DNA of 64,000 nucleotides from Streptomyces sp. NBC_00358 (lineage in GTDB: Bacteria; Actinomycetota; Actinomycetes; Streptomycetales; Streptomycetaceae): positions 4,898,001 through 4,962,000 of the forward strand of contig NZ_CP107976.1 in NCBI RefSeq assembly GCF_036099295.1. Direction: 5' to 3'. Under the pieces are notes generated by a model. That model was not told the DNA's origin, did not search any database, and saw nothing but the letters and a program-made list of their open reading frames with translations. Made by a program: the position numbers and the translations under genes. Below are positions 41,166-50,698 of the stretch, one piece after another; the first letter of the stretch is position 1; each line of letters opens with the position of its first letter.

Positions 41166-41787
41166 GACGTACGCCGGCGCCCGCGAGGCCGTCCACGAGC
41201 AGCGGTTCGACGGATTCGGCACGGTCCGGGTGCTGCCCGTCGACCCGCACGCCGACCTCGACGTCCTGCACGCCTGGGTCACCGAGGAGCGGGCCGAATA
41301 CTGGGGCATGACCGGGTTCACCAAGCGGCAGGTGCTGGAGACCTATCTCCACCTCGACTCGCTCGACACCCACCACGCCTTCCTCGCGGTCAAGGACGGC
41401 GCACCCGCCGCGCTCTTCCAGACGTACGAGCCCGAGGCCGACCGGGTCTGCGAGTGCTACGAGGTCCGGCCCGGCGACATCGGCGTCCACCTGTTCATCG
41501 GACCTCCCGCACCCGGCGGCGCCGAGCGGCCGGGCTGGTCCTCCACCCTGCTGACGGCGTTCCTGGCGTACGCGCTGACCGGCCTGGACCGGCGGCGGGC
41601 CGTCGTCGAACCCGACGCCCGCAACGCCAGGGCCATCGCCCGGCTGACCCGGCAGGGTTTCGTCCCCGCCGGCGACATCGTGCTCCCCGGCATCGACCTG
41701 CCCGAGGTCCGCCTTCCCGAGAAGCACGCCAAGCTCGCCTTCCTCACGCGCGAGGCCTTCGAGAAGGGTCCGACGCCGCCGAGGTGA
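41155..41787 (+). CDS. desH: Siderophore-type acetyltransferase (DesH-like)
   Basis: A 210-residue GNAT of the AlcB/IucB/RhbD group: DLDVLHAWVTEERAEYWGMTGF, ECYEVRPGDIGVHLFIGP, VVEPDARNARAIARLTRQGFVPAGDIVLP and HAKLAFLTREAFE. These enzymes acylate hydroxylamines of siderophores. It starts with ATG 41155, 11 bp inside desG, with AAGGAG upstream, so it is translationally coupled and under the same iron box. Likely functions with desferrioxamine enzymes encoded elsewhere. Confidence 0.8.
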   Translation: MTTETYAGAREAVHEQRFDGFGTVRVLPVDPHADLDVLHAWVTEERAEYWGMTGFTKRQVLETYLHLDSLDTHHAFLAVKDGAPAALFQTYEPEADRVCECYEVRPGDIGVHLFIGPPAPGGAERPGWSSTLLTAFLAYALTGLDRRRAVVEPDARNARAIARLTRQGFVPAGDIVLPGIDLPEVRLPEKHAKLAFLTREAFEKGPTPPR

Positions 41788-41829
41788 GCCGGACGCGGCC
41801 GCCGTCCGTACGTAACCGAGACTCTGCAC

Positions 41830-43851
41830 ATGCGGATACGGAGACGGCGTGTGAACGGAAGCTGGCAGCGAGACCGGCGGCGGCTCGGCGCACGGGCCCT
41901 GGCCCTGTTGGGCAGTGTCCTGGTGCTCGTGCTCTTCGGGGGCGTGGGCGCCGCGTCCGCCCACGCCGCGCTGACGAGCACCGACCCGCAGGACGGCAGC
42001 GTGGTGAAGTCGGCACCCCGCCAGGTGACCCTGACGTTCAGCGAGTCGATCGGACTGCTCGACGACTCCTTCCGCGTGCTCACCCCGGAGAACCGGCGCG
42101 TCCACACCGGCGCCCCGGGGCACGCGGACGGCCGGTCCGACACCGCCACCGTCACGCTGCCGCGCGGCCTGGGCACCGGCACGTTCACGGTGGCCTGGCG
42201 GGTCGTCTCGGCGGACAGCCACCCCGTCTCCGGGGCCTTCACCTTCTCCATCGGCAAGCCGTCCCCGACCGCCGCGCCCCCGCCGCCCACCGGGGGGAAT
42301 CCCGCCTCCGCCGCCCTCTACGACATCGCCCGCTACGCCGCCTACAGCGGGCTCGCGCTGCTCATCGGCGCGGTCACGTTCGTCCTGGCCTGCGGCTACC
42401 CGGGCTCCGTACGGCGGCTGCTGGTGACCGGCTGGTGGACCCTGCTCGGCTCCACGTTCGCGCTGCTCCTGCTGCGCGGCCCCTACGAGCGCGGCACCGG
42501 CGTCGCGGACGTCCTCGACCCGACGAGCCTGAGCGAGACCCTGACGGGCCGGTCCGGCGTCATCCTGGTGGTGCGGCTGGCACTGCTCGCCGCGGTGGCC
42601 TTCATGCCCCTGCGCGCGTCGGCGGGGGCCCGGGAGCCAGGCCGCGGTGTCGGCGTTCCCGGCGTCCTCGGCGGGCTGTTCGCGCTGGCCCTCGCGGTCA
42701 CCTGGGCCGCCGCCGAACACGCCTCCGCCGGGATCCAGGTTCCCGTGGCGATGGTCTCCTCCGTGCTGCACCTGCTCGCCATGGCGGTGTGGCTCGGCGG
42801 TCTGGCCGCCCTGCTGACCGCCCTCCACCGCCCCGCCGAGCCGGTCCCCCCGGCCGTCGTCACCCGCTTCTCCCGTCTCGCCCTCACGTCGGTCGCCGTC
42901 CTCGCGATCACCGGCGTCTACCAGTCCTGGCGCGGCCTCGGCTCCTGGGACGCCCTGACCACGACGTCGTACGGCAGGCTCCTGGTCGTCAAGCTCGCCC
43001 TGGTGACCCTCCTGCTGGCGGGAGCCTTCCTCTCGCGGCGCTGGACGGCCCGGCTCGCGACGGCGGAGCCGTCCGCCACCGTCCCCGCCGGGCGGACGCA
43101 GGTCGCGGTCGCGGTGCCGGCCGGGGCCCCGGCGGACCGGGTCGCGGTCACCGGCCGGGTGGGCGAGCGGCACGGAGGCGAGGACGGGACACCTCAGGGG
43201 GACGCCGGCGAAGGCGGCCCGACGGCAGAGATCCCGACGACAGACAGCCAGAAGGAAGCCGGGTCGAAGGAAGCCGGGTCGAAGGCGGACGAGCCGTCGG
43301 CTGACGGTGCGAAGGCGGGCGGTGCGAAGGCCGGTGGGCCGACGGGTGGTGGTCCGGGGGACACCGCGTACCACCGGGGCCTGCGCCGCTCGGTGCTCGC
43401 CGAGGTCACCATCGGCATCCTGGTGCTGGTGATCACGACCATGCTGACCGGGACCCAGCCGGGCCGGGCCGCCACGGAGTCCGCCGCCGCCGTCGCGGCC
43501 GTGAACCGGCCGGCCTCGACGACGACGCTGGTCCCCTTCGACGTCGGCACCCCGGGCGGCCACGGCAAGGTCCAGATCGAACTGTCGCCCGGCCGGGTGG
43601 GCGAGAACTCCGTGCAGGCCGTGATCATCGGCCCCGACGGCGGCCTCGCGACCGTCCCCGAAGTGCGCCTCACCTTCACCCTGGAATCCCAGAAGGTCGG
43701 CCCGATCGACGCCGAGGTCACCGACAAGGGCGGCTACTGGACATCGGACGGCCTGACCCTCCCGATCCCCGGCACCTGGACGATCAAGGCCACGATCCGC
43801 ACCACCGACATCGACCAGGTCACCGTCTCGAAGACCGTGAAGATCGACTGA
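41830..43851 (+). CDS. CopC-CopD copper-resistance fusion protein
   Basis: A 673-residue envelope protein. A signal peptide ends at SAHAAL, so mature CopC starts with His, a copper ligand. The CopC domain (about 44-140) has SADSHPVSGAF with the second conserved His. A CopD-type membrane domain follows, with about eight helices and HLLAMAVWLGG; a charged, repetitive cytoplasmic linker of about 100 residues rich in Lys/Gly (PTAEIPTTDSQKEAGSK type) leads to a C-terminal beta domain. Involved in copper binding/uptake. ATG 41830 or GTG 41851. Confidence 0.87.
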   Translation: MRIRRRRVNGSWQRDRRRLGARALALLGSVLVLVLFGGVGAASAHAALTSTDPQDGSVVKSAPRQVTLTFSESIGLLDDSFRVLTPENRRVHTGAPGHADGRSDTATVTLPRGLGTGTFTVAWRVVSADSHPVSGAFTFSIGKPSPTAAPPPPTGGNPASAALYDIARYAAYSGLALLIGAVTFVLACGYPGSVRRLLVTGWWTLLGSTFALLLLRGPYERGTGVADVLDPTSLSETLTGRSGVILVVRLALLAAVAFMPLRASAGAREPGRGVGVPGVLGGLFALALAVTWAAAEHASAGIQVPVAMVSSVLHLLAMAVWLGGLAALLTALHRPAEPVPPAVVTRFSRLALTSVAVLAITGVYQSWRGLGSWDALTTTSYGRLLVVKLALVTLLLAGAFLSRRWTARLATAEPSATVPAGRTQVAVAVPAGAPADRVAVTGRVGERHGGEDGTPQGDAGEGGPTAEIPTTDSQKEAGSKEAGSKADEPSADGAKAGGAKAGGPTGGGPGDTAYHRGLRRSVLAEVTIGILVLVITTMLTGTQPGRAATESAAAVAAVNRPASTTTLVPFDVGTPGGHGKVQIELSPGRVGENSVQAVIIGPDGGLATVPEVRLTFTLESQKVGPIDAEVTDKGGYWTSDGLTLPIPGTWTIKATIRTTDIDQVTVSKTVKID

Positions 43852-43881
43852 GCCGGGGTGAACGGAGCCGGGAGCGCGCCC

Positions 43882-44055
43882 GGCGGAGTGGAGCGCGGGC
43901 GGGGCTGGTACCCGAGGAACTCGTACGTCCGAGGCGCGAACACCGCCTCGAACGTCGCGGCCCGCAGGTCCTTCGGAATCACCGGCACGAGCATGAGCAG
44001 GGAGACGAGCTGCCTCTCGACGAGGGGCCACTCGTCGGCCTTGAGGTCGCGCCCA
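43882..44055 (-). pseudogene. Possible decayed coding fragment
   Basis: On the minus strand a natural-looking 55-residue stretch (LVERQLVSLLMLVPVIPKD, AVFAPRTYEFLGYQPRPRS) lacks a start codon with ribosome site and runs antisense into the CopC-D gene. It may be the remnant of a truncated gene beside tRNA-Ser(GGA). I cannot name the parent family. Confidence 0.3.
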
Positions 44056-44104
44056 AGCGAGTTCCATCCGGCGCGCGACCACGGAAACCGGGTCGGACAA
44101 CGAA

Positions 44105-44134
44105 GAAGGGCCCCACCTTGCGGTGGGGCCCTTC
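44105..44134 (-). terminator. Terminator after tRNA-Ser(GGA)
   Basis: GAAGGGCCCCACC and GGTGGGGCCCTTC give a 13-bp stem with a 4-nt loop, 22 bp downstream of the tRNA 3' end; minus strand. Confidence 0.85.
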
Positions 44135-44156
44135 GACATCGTGCCCGGTGAGGCAC

Positions 44157-44244
44157 TGGCGGAGGATACGAGATTCGAACTCGTGAGGGGTTGCCCCCAA
44201 CACGCTTTCCAAGCGTGCGCCCTAGGCCACTAGGCGAATCCTCC
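44157..44244 (-). tRNA. tRNA-Ser (anticodon GGA)
   Basis: An 88-nt class II tRNA including an encoded CCA: acceptor GGAGGAT/ATCCTCC, discriminator G, anticodon loop TTGGAAA, T arm ACGAGTTCGAATCTCGT. Reads UCC and UCU. Confidence 0.95.
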
Positions 44245-44317
44245 GGGGCAAACAATACAAGACGTTGAGGAGTGCTCGCGAACTCGTTCCCCACCCCCGG
44301 CATCCTGTACTCTTTGC

Positions 44318-44407
44318 GGAGCCCCTCACGTGGCGCTATCTGACTGAACTCCCCCAGGGCCGGAAGGCAGCAAGGGTAGGTTGGCTCTGGCGGGTGCGTG
44401 GGGGGCG
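44318..44407 (+). ncRNA. ffs: Bacterial small SRP RNA (4.5S)
   Basis: The conserved domain IV hairpin is complete: CCAGGGCCGGAAGG, CAGCAAGGGTAGG, with the GGAA tetraloop and the asymmetric loop that binds Ffh. The ends GCCCCTCACG and CGTGGGGGGC pair. It directs signal recognition to the membrane. Its place just upstream of dnaX is the usual Streptomyces order. End positions are approximate. Confidence 0.95.
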
Positions 44408-44528
44408 CTTGCGTTTCCGGGGCCGCCGTCCAGCGCCGCCCGACGGCTGTCGGGGCGGGCGGGGAGCGGATGCCGCCGGGGTCGGGCCGGTGATGCGCTC
44501 CGGACGGTCCGTGTTGTCAGTGGGCGCC

Positions 44529-44546
44529 TATAACCTCGTAGACGTG
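44529..44546 (+). promoter_or_regulatory. Possible leaderless dnaX promoter
   Basis: TATAAC at 44529-44534 lies 9 bp before the GTG of dnaX, and no ribosome-binding sequence precedes the codon. A transcript starting near the GTG is likely. No convincing -35 at proper spacing was found. Confidence 0.35.
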
Positions 44547-46904
44547 TCGTCTCTCGCGCTGTACCGCCGCTATCGCCCGGAGTCGTTCGCCGAGGTCATC
44601 GGGCAGGAGCATGTCACCGACCCGTTGCAGCAGGCGCTGCGGAACAACCGGGTCAATCACGCGTACCTGTTCAGCGGTCCGCGCGGGTGCGGAAAGACCA
44701 CGAGCGCGCGCATCCTGGCCCGCTGTCTGAACTGTGAGCAGGGGCCCACACCGACGCCGTGCGGGGTGTGTCAGTCCTGCCAGGACCTCGCCCGCAACGG
44801 CCGGGGCTCCATCGACGTCATCGAGATCGACGCGGCTTCGCACGGTGGTGTGGACGACGCCCGTGACCTGCGGGAAAAGGCCTTCTTCGGGCCCGCGAGC
44901 AGCCGGTACAAGATCTACATCATCGACGAGGCCCACATGGTCACGCCGGCCGGTTTCAACGCGCTGCTGAAGGTCGTCGAGGAACCCCCGGAGCACCTCA
45001 AGTTCATCTTCGCCACGACCGAGCCCGAGAAGGTCATCGGGACGATCCGCTCGCGGACCCACCACTACCCGTTCCGGCTGGTGCCGCCCGGGACCCTGCG
45101 CGAATATCTGGGCGAGGTCTGCGGGCAGGAGGGCATTCCCGTCGCGGACGGCGTGCTTCCTCTCGTCGTACGGGCGGGCGCGGGCTCCGTGCGTGACTCC
45201 ATGTCCGTGATGGACCAGCTGCTCGCCGGTGCCGCCGACGCGGGTGTGACGTACGCCATGGCGACCTCGCTGCTCGGGTACACCGACGGCTCGCTGCTGG
45301 ACGCCGTCGTCGAGGCGTTCGCGGCGGGGGACGGCGCCGCCGCCTTCGAAGTGGTGGACACCGTCATCGAAGGCGGCAACGACCCGCGGCGCTTCGTCGC
45401 GGACCTGCTGGAGCGGCTGCGGGACCTGGTCATCCTGGCGGCCGTTCCGGACGCGGCGGAGAAGGGGCTCATCGACGCTCCGGTCAACGTGGTGGAGCGG
45501 ATGCAGGCGCAGGCCGGGGTGTTCGGCGCCGCCGAGCTGAGCCGCGCCGCCGACCTCGTCAACGACGGGCTGACGGAGATGCGCGGTGCCACCTCGCCGC
45601 GCCTCCAGCTCGAACTGATCTGCGCGCGCGTGCTGCTGCCCGCCGCCTACGGGGACGAGCGGTCCGTCATGGCCCGGCTCGACCGCATCGAGCGCGGGGT
45701 GAACTTCTCGGGTGGCCAGGCCGCGCCCGCCATGGGCTATGTGCCGGGACCCGAGGCGCACGGCGCGGCGCCGGTCCCGCAGGCCGCCGGCCCGGTGGGT
45801 CCTGCCGGAGGCGGCCCCGCGGCGGCCCGTGCCGCGGCCCGGGGAGCGGGACAGGACGGTGCCGGTGAGGGTGCCGGGGCCGCGCCGGGGGTGGCACCCA
45901 GGATCTCCGCCCCCGTCGCGCCGGTGGCGCCCGCGACCGCCGTGACCGCCCCGGCCCCCACAGGCGCTGCCCCCGCCGGTGGACCGGGCGCGCCCGGGTA
46001 CGCGCCCTCGGCGCCCGAGCAGCCCGCGGCCCCGGCCGGAACACCCGCCGCGCCCGCGGGCGCGGCGCCCGGTGCCTGGCCCACCGCGACGGCCGCGGGC
46101 AGCGGCCGCCGCCCCGGCGGCTGGCCCACGGCGACGCCCGCGGGCGGCGGACAGGCTCCGCCGCAGTCCGCCCCGGTCCCCGCCGCCACCCCGGCTCCTC
46201 CCGCCGCCGGGTACGGAGCGCCCCAGGCTCCCGTCCCTGCGGTGCCACCGGCAGCGGGTGGCCCCGACCCCCGCGTGCTGTGGCCGAACATCCTGGAGGC
46301 GGTGAAGAACCGCCGCCGCTTCACCTGGATCCTGCTGAGCCAGAACGCGCAGGTCACGGCCTTCGACGGCACGACCCTGCAGATCGGCTTCATCAACGCC
46401 GGGGCCCGTGACAACTTCGCGAGCAGCGGCAGCGAGGACGTGCTGCGGCAGGCGCTCGCGGAGCAGTTCAACGTGCAGTGGAAGGTCGAGGCGATCGTGG
46501 ACGCCTCGGGCGGTTCGGCCCCGCCGGCCGCTCCGGGGGGCTCGGGCTTCGGCGGTGGGGGCGGTTACGGCGGCGGAGGCAGCGGCTACGGCGGTGGCGC
46601 CACCGGCGGAGGCGGCGGTGGAGGCGGTTACGGCGGGGCTCCGGCCGGCCGGAGCCCCGCGCCCCAGCAGCCGTCCGCCCCGGCCCCGAGACCCCCGGCC
46701 CCCCAGTCCGGCCCGTCCGCGGGCCGTGTCCAGGGCCAGAACATGTCCGCCACGGCCCCGGCCCACGAACCGCCGCCGGTCGCCCCGGAGGACGACACCC
46801 CGGAGGACGACGACCCCGACCTGGACGAGTCCGCGCTCTCCGGCCACGAGCTGATCGTCCGCGAGCTCGGGGCCACGGTGGTCGAGGAGTTCTCGAACGA
46901 GTGA
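44544..46904 (+). CDS. dnaX: DNA polymerase III subunit gamma/tau
   Basis: A 786-residue clamp-loader ATPase. Walker A GPRGCGKT at residues 45-52, a four-cysteine zinc finger (CLNCEQGPTPTPCGVCQSC), Walker B YIIDEAHM and the arginine-finger SRTHH region. After the collar domain comes a long Ala/Pro/Gly-rich linker, then a conserved C-terminal domain (VLWPNILEAVKNRRRFTWILLSQ) that contacts polymerase, and a Gly-rich tail. There is no poly-A slippery site, so only the tau-type product is expected. GTG 44544 is chosen. Confidence 0.95.
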   Translation: MSSLALYRRYRPESFAEVIGQEHVTDPLQQALRNNRVNHAYLFSGPRGCGKTTSARILARCLNCEQGPTPTPCGVCQSCQDLARNGRGSIDVIEIDAASHGGVDDARDLREKAFFGPASSRYKIYIIDEAHMVTPAGFNALLKVVEEPPEHLKFIFATTEPEKVIGTIRSRTHHYPFRLVPPGTLREYLGEVCGQEGIPVADGVLPLVVRAGAGSVRDSMSVMDQLLAGAADAGVTYAMATSLLGYTDGSLLDAVVEAFAAGDGAAAFEVVDTVIEGGNDPRRFVADLLERLRDLVILAAVPDAAEKGLIDAPVNVVERMQAQAGVFGAAELSRAADLVNDGLTEMRGATSPRLQLELICARVLLPAAYGDERSVMARLDRIERGVNFSGGQAAPAMGYVPGPEAHGAAPVPQAAGPVGPAGGGPAAARAAARGAGQDGAGEGAGAAPGVAPRISAPVAPVAPATAVTAPAPTGAAPAGGPGAPGYAPSAPEQPAAPAGTPAAPAGAAPGAWPTATAAGSGRRPGGWPTATPAGGGQAPPQSAPVPAATPAPPAAGYGAPQAPVPAVPPAAGGPDPRVLWPNILEAVKNRRRFTWILLSQNAQVTAFDGTTLQIGFINAGARDNFASSGSEDVLRQALAEQFNVQWKVEAIVDASGGSAPPAAPGGSGFGGGGGYGGGGSGYGGGATGGGGGGGGYGGAPAGRSPAPQQPSAPAPRPPAPQSGPSAGRVQGQNMSATAPAHEPPPVAPEDDTPEDDDPDLDESALSGHELIVRELGATVVEEFSNE

Positions 46905-47024
46905 GGGACGGGGGTCCGGACACCGCCTCGCGGCACACCGGGCACCCCGTTTCTTGGAGGATCGCACCAGCGCCGTACCGCGCCCGCTTCGGAAGCCCCC
47001 ACAAGGGCACCCTCGTGCGGCGGC

Positions 47025-47037
47025 TAGGCTGACCCCC

Positions 47038-47040
<3 letters not shown>
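47025..47040 (+). promoter_or_regulatory. Leaderless purD promoter
   Basis: TAGGCT at 47025-47030 is a good -10 hexamer with a 7-bp gap to the purD GTG at 47038. No ribosome site is present, so the mRNA probably starts at or next to the GTG, as with many Streptomyces leaderless genes. Confidence 0.6.
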
Positions 47041-48300
<1,260 letters not shown>

Positions 48301-48325
48301 CCCCGGGTCGTCACGGCAGCACCGG

Positions 48326-48356
48326 GCCCCGGATTCCGTACGGAATCCGGGGCTTT
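48326..48356 (+). terminator. Terminator after purD
   Basis: GCCCCGGATTCCG-TA-CGGAATCCGGGGC is a 13-bp perfect stem followed by TTTG, 25 bp after the stop codon. The rest of the gap to 48657 holds only a possible 27-codon frame at 48578-48661 and no further strong structure. Confidence 0.85.
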
Positions 48357-48657
48357 GTCGCGTTGCGCCCGACCCCCTCGATCAGCGGATCTCCGTACGG
48401 AACCGGGGGGCCGTCCAGGGTCCACCGTCATCCACCTTTCCCCAGAGCCATTCCATCGGGTGAGCGATGCCGTATCCGGCTGACGAGGGCCGGGGCCCCA
48501 ACTAGGGTGCGGCGAAAGCATTCCGGCACTTGGCCCACCGGCATTGCGATGTCGGCGGCGGGTGCCACAGTGGGGGAGTGACCAACGCCAGGGCATCCGT
48601 CGGCACCGGCAGCGACAAGGCCGGGGCCCGGCGGACAATAGGGGGTGACGTCCGGTC

Positions 48658-50514
48658 GTGACCGGTATGGGTGTGGAGGCGGGCGCGCAGACAGCGCGCT
48701 CCCGGGCGCTCGCTGTGCTGCGCGTCCGCAGCAGGGCGCTGGCCGTCGCCCTGCTGCCCGCGGCCGCGGCCGTCGTGCTGCTCGTCGGCGGCTCCACCGG
48801 CCGCGTCACGGGCAGGCCCTGGGAGATCGCGCGGTGGATCGTGACGGTCCTCGCCGTTCTCGTCCTGCTCGCGGCGGTGGGCATCGCGCTCGTCGTGGCC
48901 CGCGCCAGGCCCGCGATGAGCCCCACCGTCCCGATCTCCGAGGAATCGGCCCCCGATCTCTACCGGATGGTCCGTGACCTGGCCGACCGCCTCGACGTTC
49001 CGGCCCCCTCGGCGATAGCGCTCACCCCGGACTGCGACAGCTGGCTGGAGGACCGCACCCACCGGGCGCACGGCCGGTTCTCGTCGGGCGGCGGGCACGA
49101 GCCGCAGAGCGCGGACGGCCGCCGCGGAAGCCCGCCCGGGGGCCGCCCGGTCCCCGTGCTGACGAACCGCGCCCGCCGGGCCTTCGCGGCCCCCGTCCTG
49201 GTCATCGGTTCCCCCTTCCTGTGGTGGATGCGGGTCGGCGAGCTGCGGGCGGTCCTCGCCCCGGTCGTCGCCGGTACGGGCCCGTCCGCGCACCCGGACA
49301 TAGCCGCGGCCCGCCGTTTCGTCCGCGGCCTGGACGCGGCCGTGGCCGTGGCCTCGGCACCCGGCCGCGGCCCGCTGTCCCGCACGGTCCTGGCCGGGGT
49401 GGGCTGGGTGACCCGTCTCCTGCTGCGCGGCTGCCGGGATCACGCGGCCGAGATGGAGCGGGGCGTGGCCGCCGCCGCGGCCGAGCGCGCACAGGCTGTG
49501 GACTACGGCGTGCGGATCGTCGCCCAGGAGCAGGTGGGCCTGGCGTACGCGGGCTGGGACCGTCTGCTGACCCGCGTCGCGCTGCCCGCCTGGCGGATGG
49601 GCCGCTGGCCCTCCCGGCTGGACGTGGGCGTCGTCGCCGCGCTGACCGAGCTGTCCCGCCGCGACCGCCTGGCCGAGGGCTTCACCTCCCGTCTCGGCGA
49701 GCGCCCCGCCTGCGACCTGCTCGAAGAGCCCGGCACGGTGGACGAGGCCGCCTCGCTGCTCGCCGCCCGGCTCTTCCACGGCGGTCCCGCCGAGGCCGGC
49801 CCCGACTGGGCACCGGTCGACTGGCAGGACTATCCGGACGAGGTCGTCGACCGCAAGTGGCGTACCGACGCGGCCCGCCTGCACCGCGTGCTGGACACGC
49901 TCGGTGTCCGGCATCCCGCGGACCCGGCGCTGCCCGAGGCGGACGGACCGACTCTGGCGCGCGTGATGGACCACCTGTCCACGGCGCGGTCGGCCGCTCC
50001 CGCCCCTGATCCGGACCCGCGCGCCGCCCTCGCGGCCCATCGCACGGACGTGTACGGAGAGATGGGGATCGCCGAGAGCGACGATCCCGACCTCGCCGTG
50101 GGGAACGAGCGGTCGGCCGCCCTCGCCGCCGGGCTCACCGCGGAACTGGCCCGCGAGGAGGCGTCCGCCCCGGCGGCGCCCCGCCCCGCGGGGGGTGCCG
50201 AACAGCAGGGCCCCGACCACGCCCTCTGGGACGACCGGATGCTTCCGCTGTTCCCCCTCCAGCCGCCCCGGACCGGTCGCGAGCTGCTTGCCGACCATGT
50301 CACGGCGATGGTCTGCTGCTCCGCGATGGACACCGCCGGGGCCGCTCCCGGACTCGACTGGCTGGACGGACCGTCCCTCCTCGTCGCGGGTGAACGAGCC
50401 ACCGACCTCGGCCCCCGTGTCCTCACCCTGATAGAGACCGGGGACCCCACGCCCCTGCGGGACTGGCTCCGCCATCTCGGAGTCCGCCCGGAGAAACCGG
50501 TCCGCCTGGTCTGA
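48658..50514 (+). CDS. M48-like membrane protein with lost HExxH motif
   Basis: A 618-residue protein with two N-terminal transmembrane helices (about 25-45, 58-82). The next section follows the M48 metalloprotease layout: APDLYRMVRDLADRLDVPAPSAI, then PVLVIGSPFL and VGELRAVL. The next residues, expected as AHELGH, read APVVAG (201-206), so both zinc His and catalytic Glu are missing. The C-terminal 300 residues are an unknown alpha-helical part with CCSAMDTAG and a LRDWLRHLGVRPEK end. Expected to be a non-catalytic relative. GTG 48658 with GGGGGTGA upstream; ATG 48667 is an alternative. Lies between purD and the DMFase-like gene. Confidence 0.65.
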   Translation: MTGMGVEAGAQTARSRALAVLRVRSRALAVALLPAAAAVVLLVGGSTGRVTGRPWEIARWIVTVLAVLVLLAAVGIALVVARARPAMSPTVPISEESAPDLYRMVRDLADRLDVPAPSAIALTPDCDSWLEDRTHRAHGRFSSGGGHEPQSADGRRGSPPGGRPVPVLTNRARRAFAAPVLVIGSPFLWWMRVGELRAVLAPVVAGTGPSAHPDIAAARRFVRGLDAAVAVASAPGRGPLSRTVLAGVGWVTRLLLRGCRDHAAEMERGVAAAAAERAQAVDYGVRIVAQEQVGLAYAGWDRLLTRVALPAWRMGRWPSRLDVGVVAALTELSRRDRLAEGFTSRLGERPACDLLEEPGTVDEAASLLAARLFHGGPAEAGPDWAPVDWQDYPDEVVDRKWRTDAARLHRVLDTLGVRHPADPALPEADGPTLARVMDHLSTARSAAPAPDPDPRAALAAHRTDVYGEMGIAESDDPDLAVGNERSAALAAGLTAELAREEASAPAAPRPAGGAEQQGPDHALWDDRMLPLFPLQPPRTGRELLADHVTAMVCCSAMDTAGAAPGLDWLDGPSLLVAGERATDLGPRVLTLIETGDPTPLRDWLRHLGVRPEKPVRLV

Positions 50515-50698
50515 CGACCTACCGCCTGCCGCCCCCCACTGTCCGAGGCCACAACGGCCCAGCCGGAGCCGTCCGTTCCACTCCCGCCAATTCGCGACGA
50601 ACGGTGACGGACTGCGTGCGTAATGTGATGTGCTGGGACCGATCGCGCACGGCGCAAGGGCTTACCAGTACGACGGGGGACGAGGGAGGGGAGCGGAC

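Noticed and set aside
39183..41324. 713-codon minus-strand frame over the penicillin acylase gene
   Set aside because: Shadow of desG; no start signal or domain.
44514..44519. TTGTCA as -35 of the dnaX promoter
   Set aside because: Only 9 bp separate it from TATAAC, too short for a normal promoter.
44544..46904. Programmed frameshift in dnaX producing a short gamma form
   Set aside because: No A-rich slippery sequence exists in this GC-rich gene.
48578..48661. 27-codon leader peptide overlapping the M48-like start by GTGA
   Set aside because: The only purine-rich stretch abuts the GTG with no spacing, and the sequence is not peptide-like in a known way.
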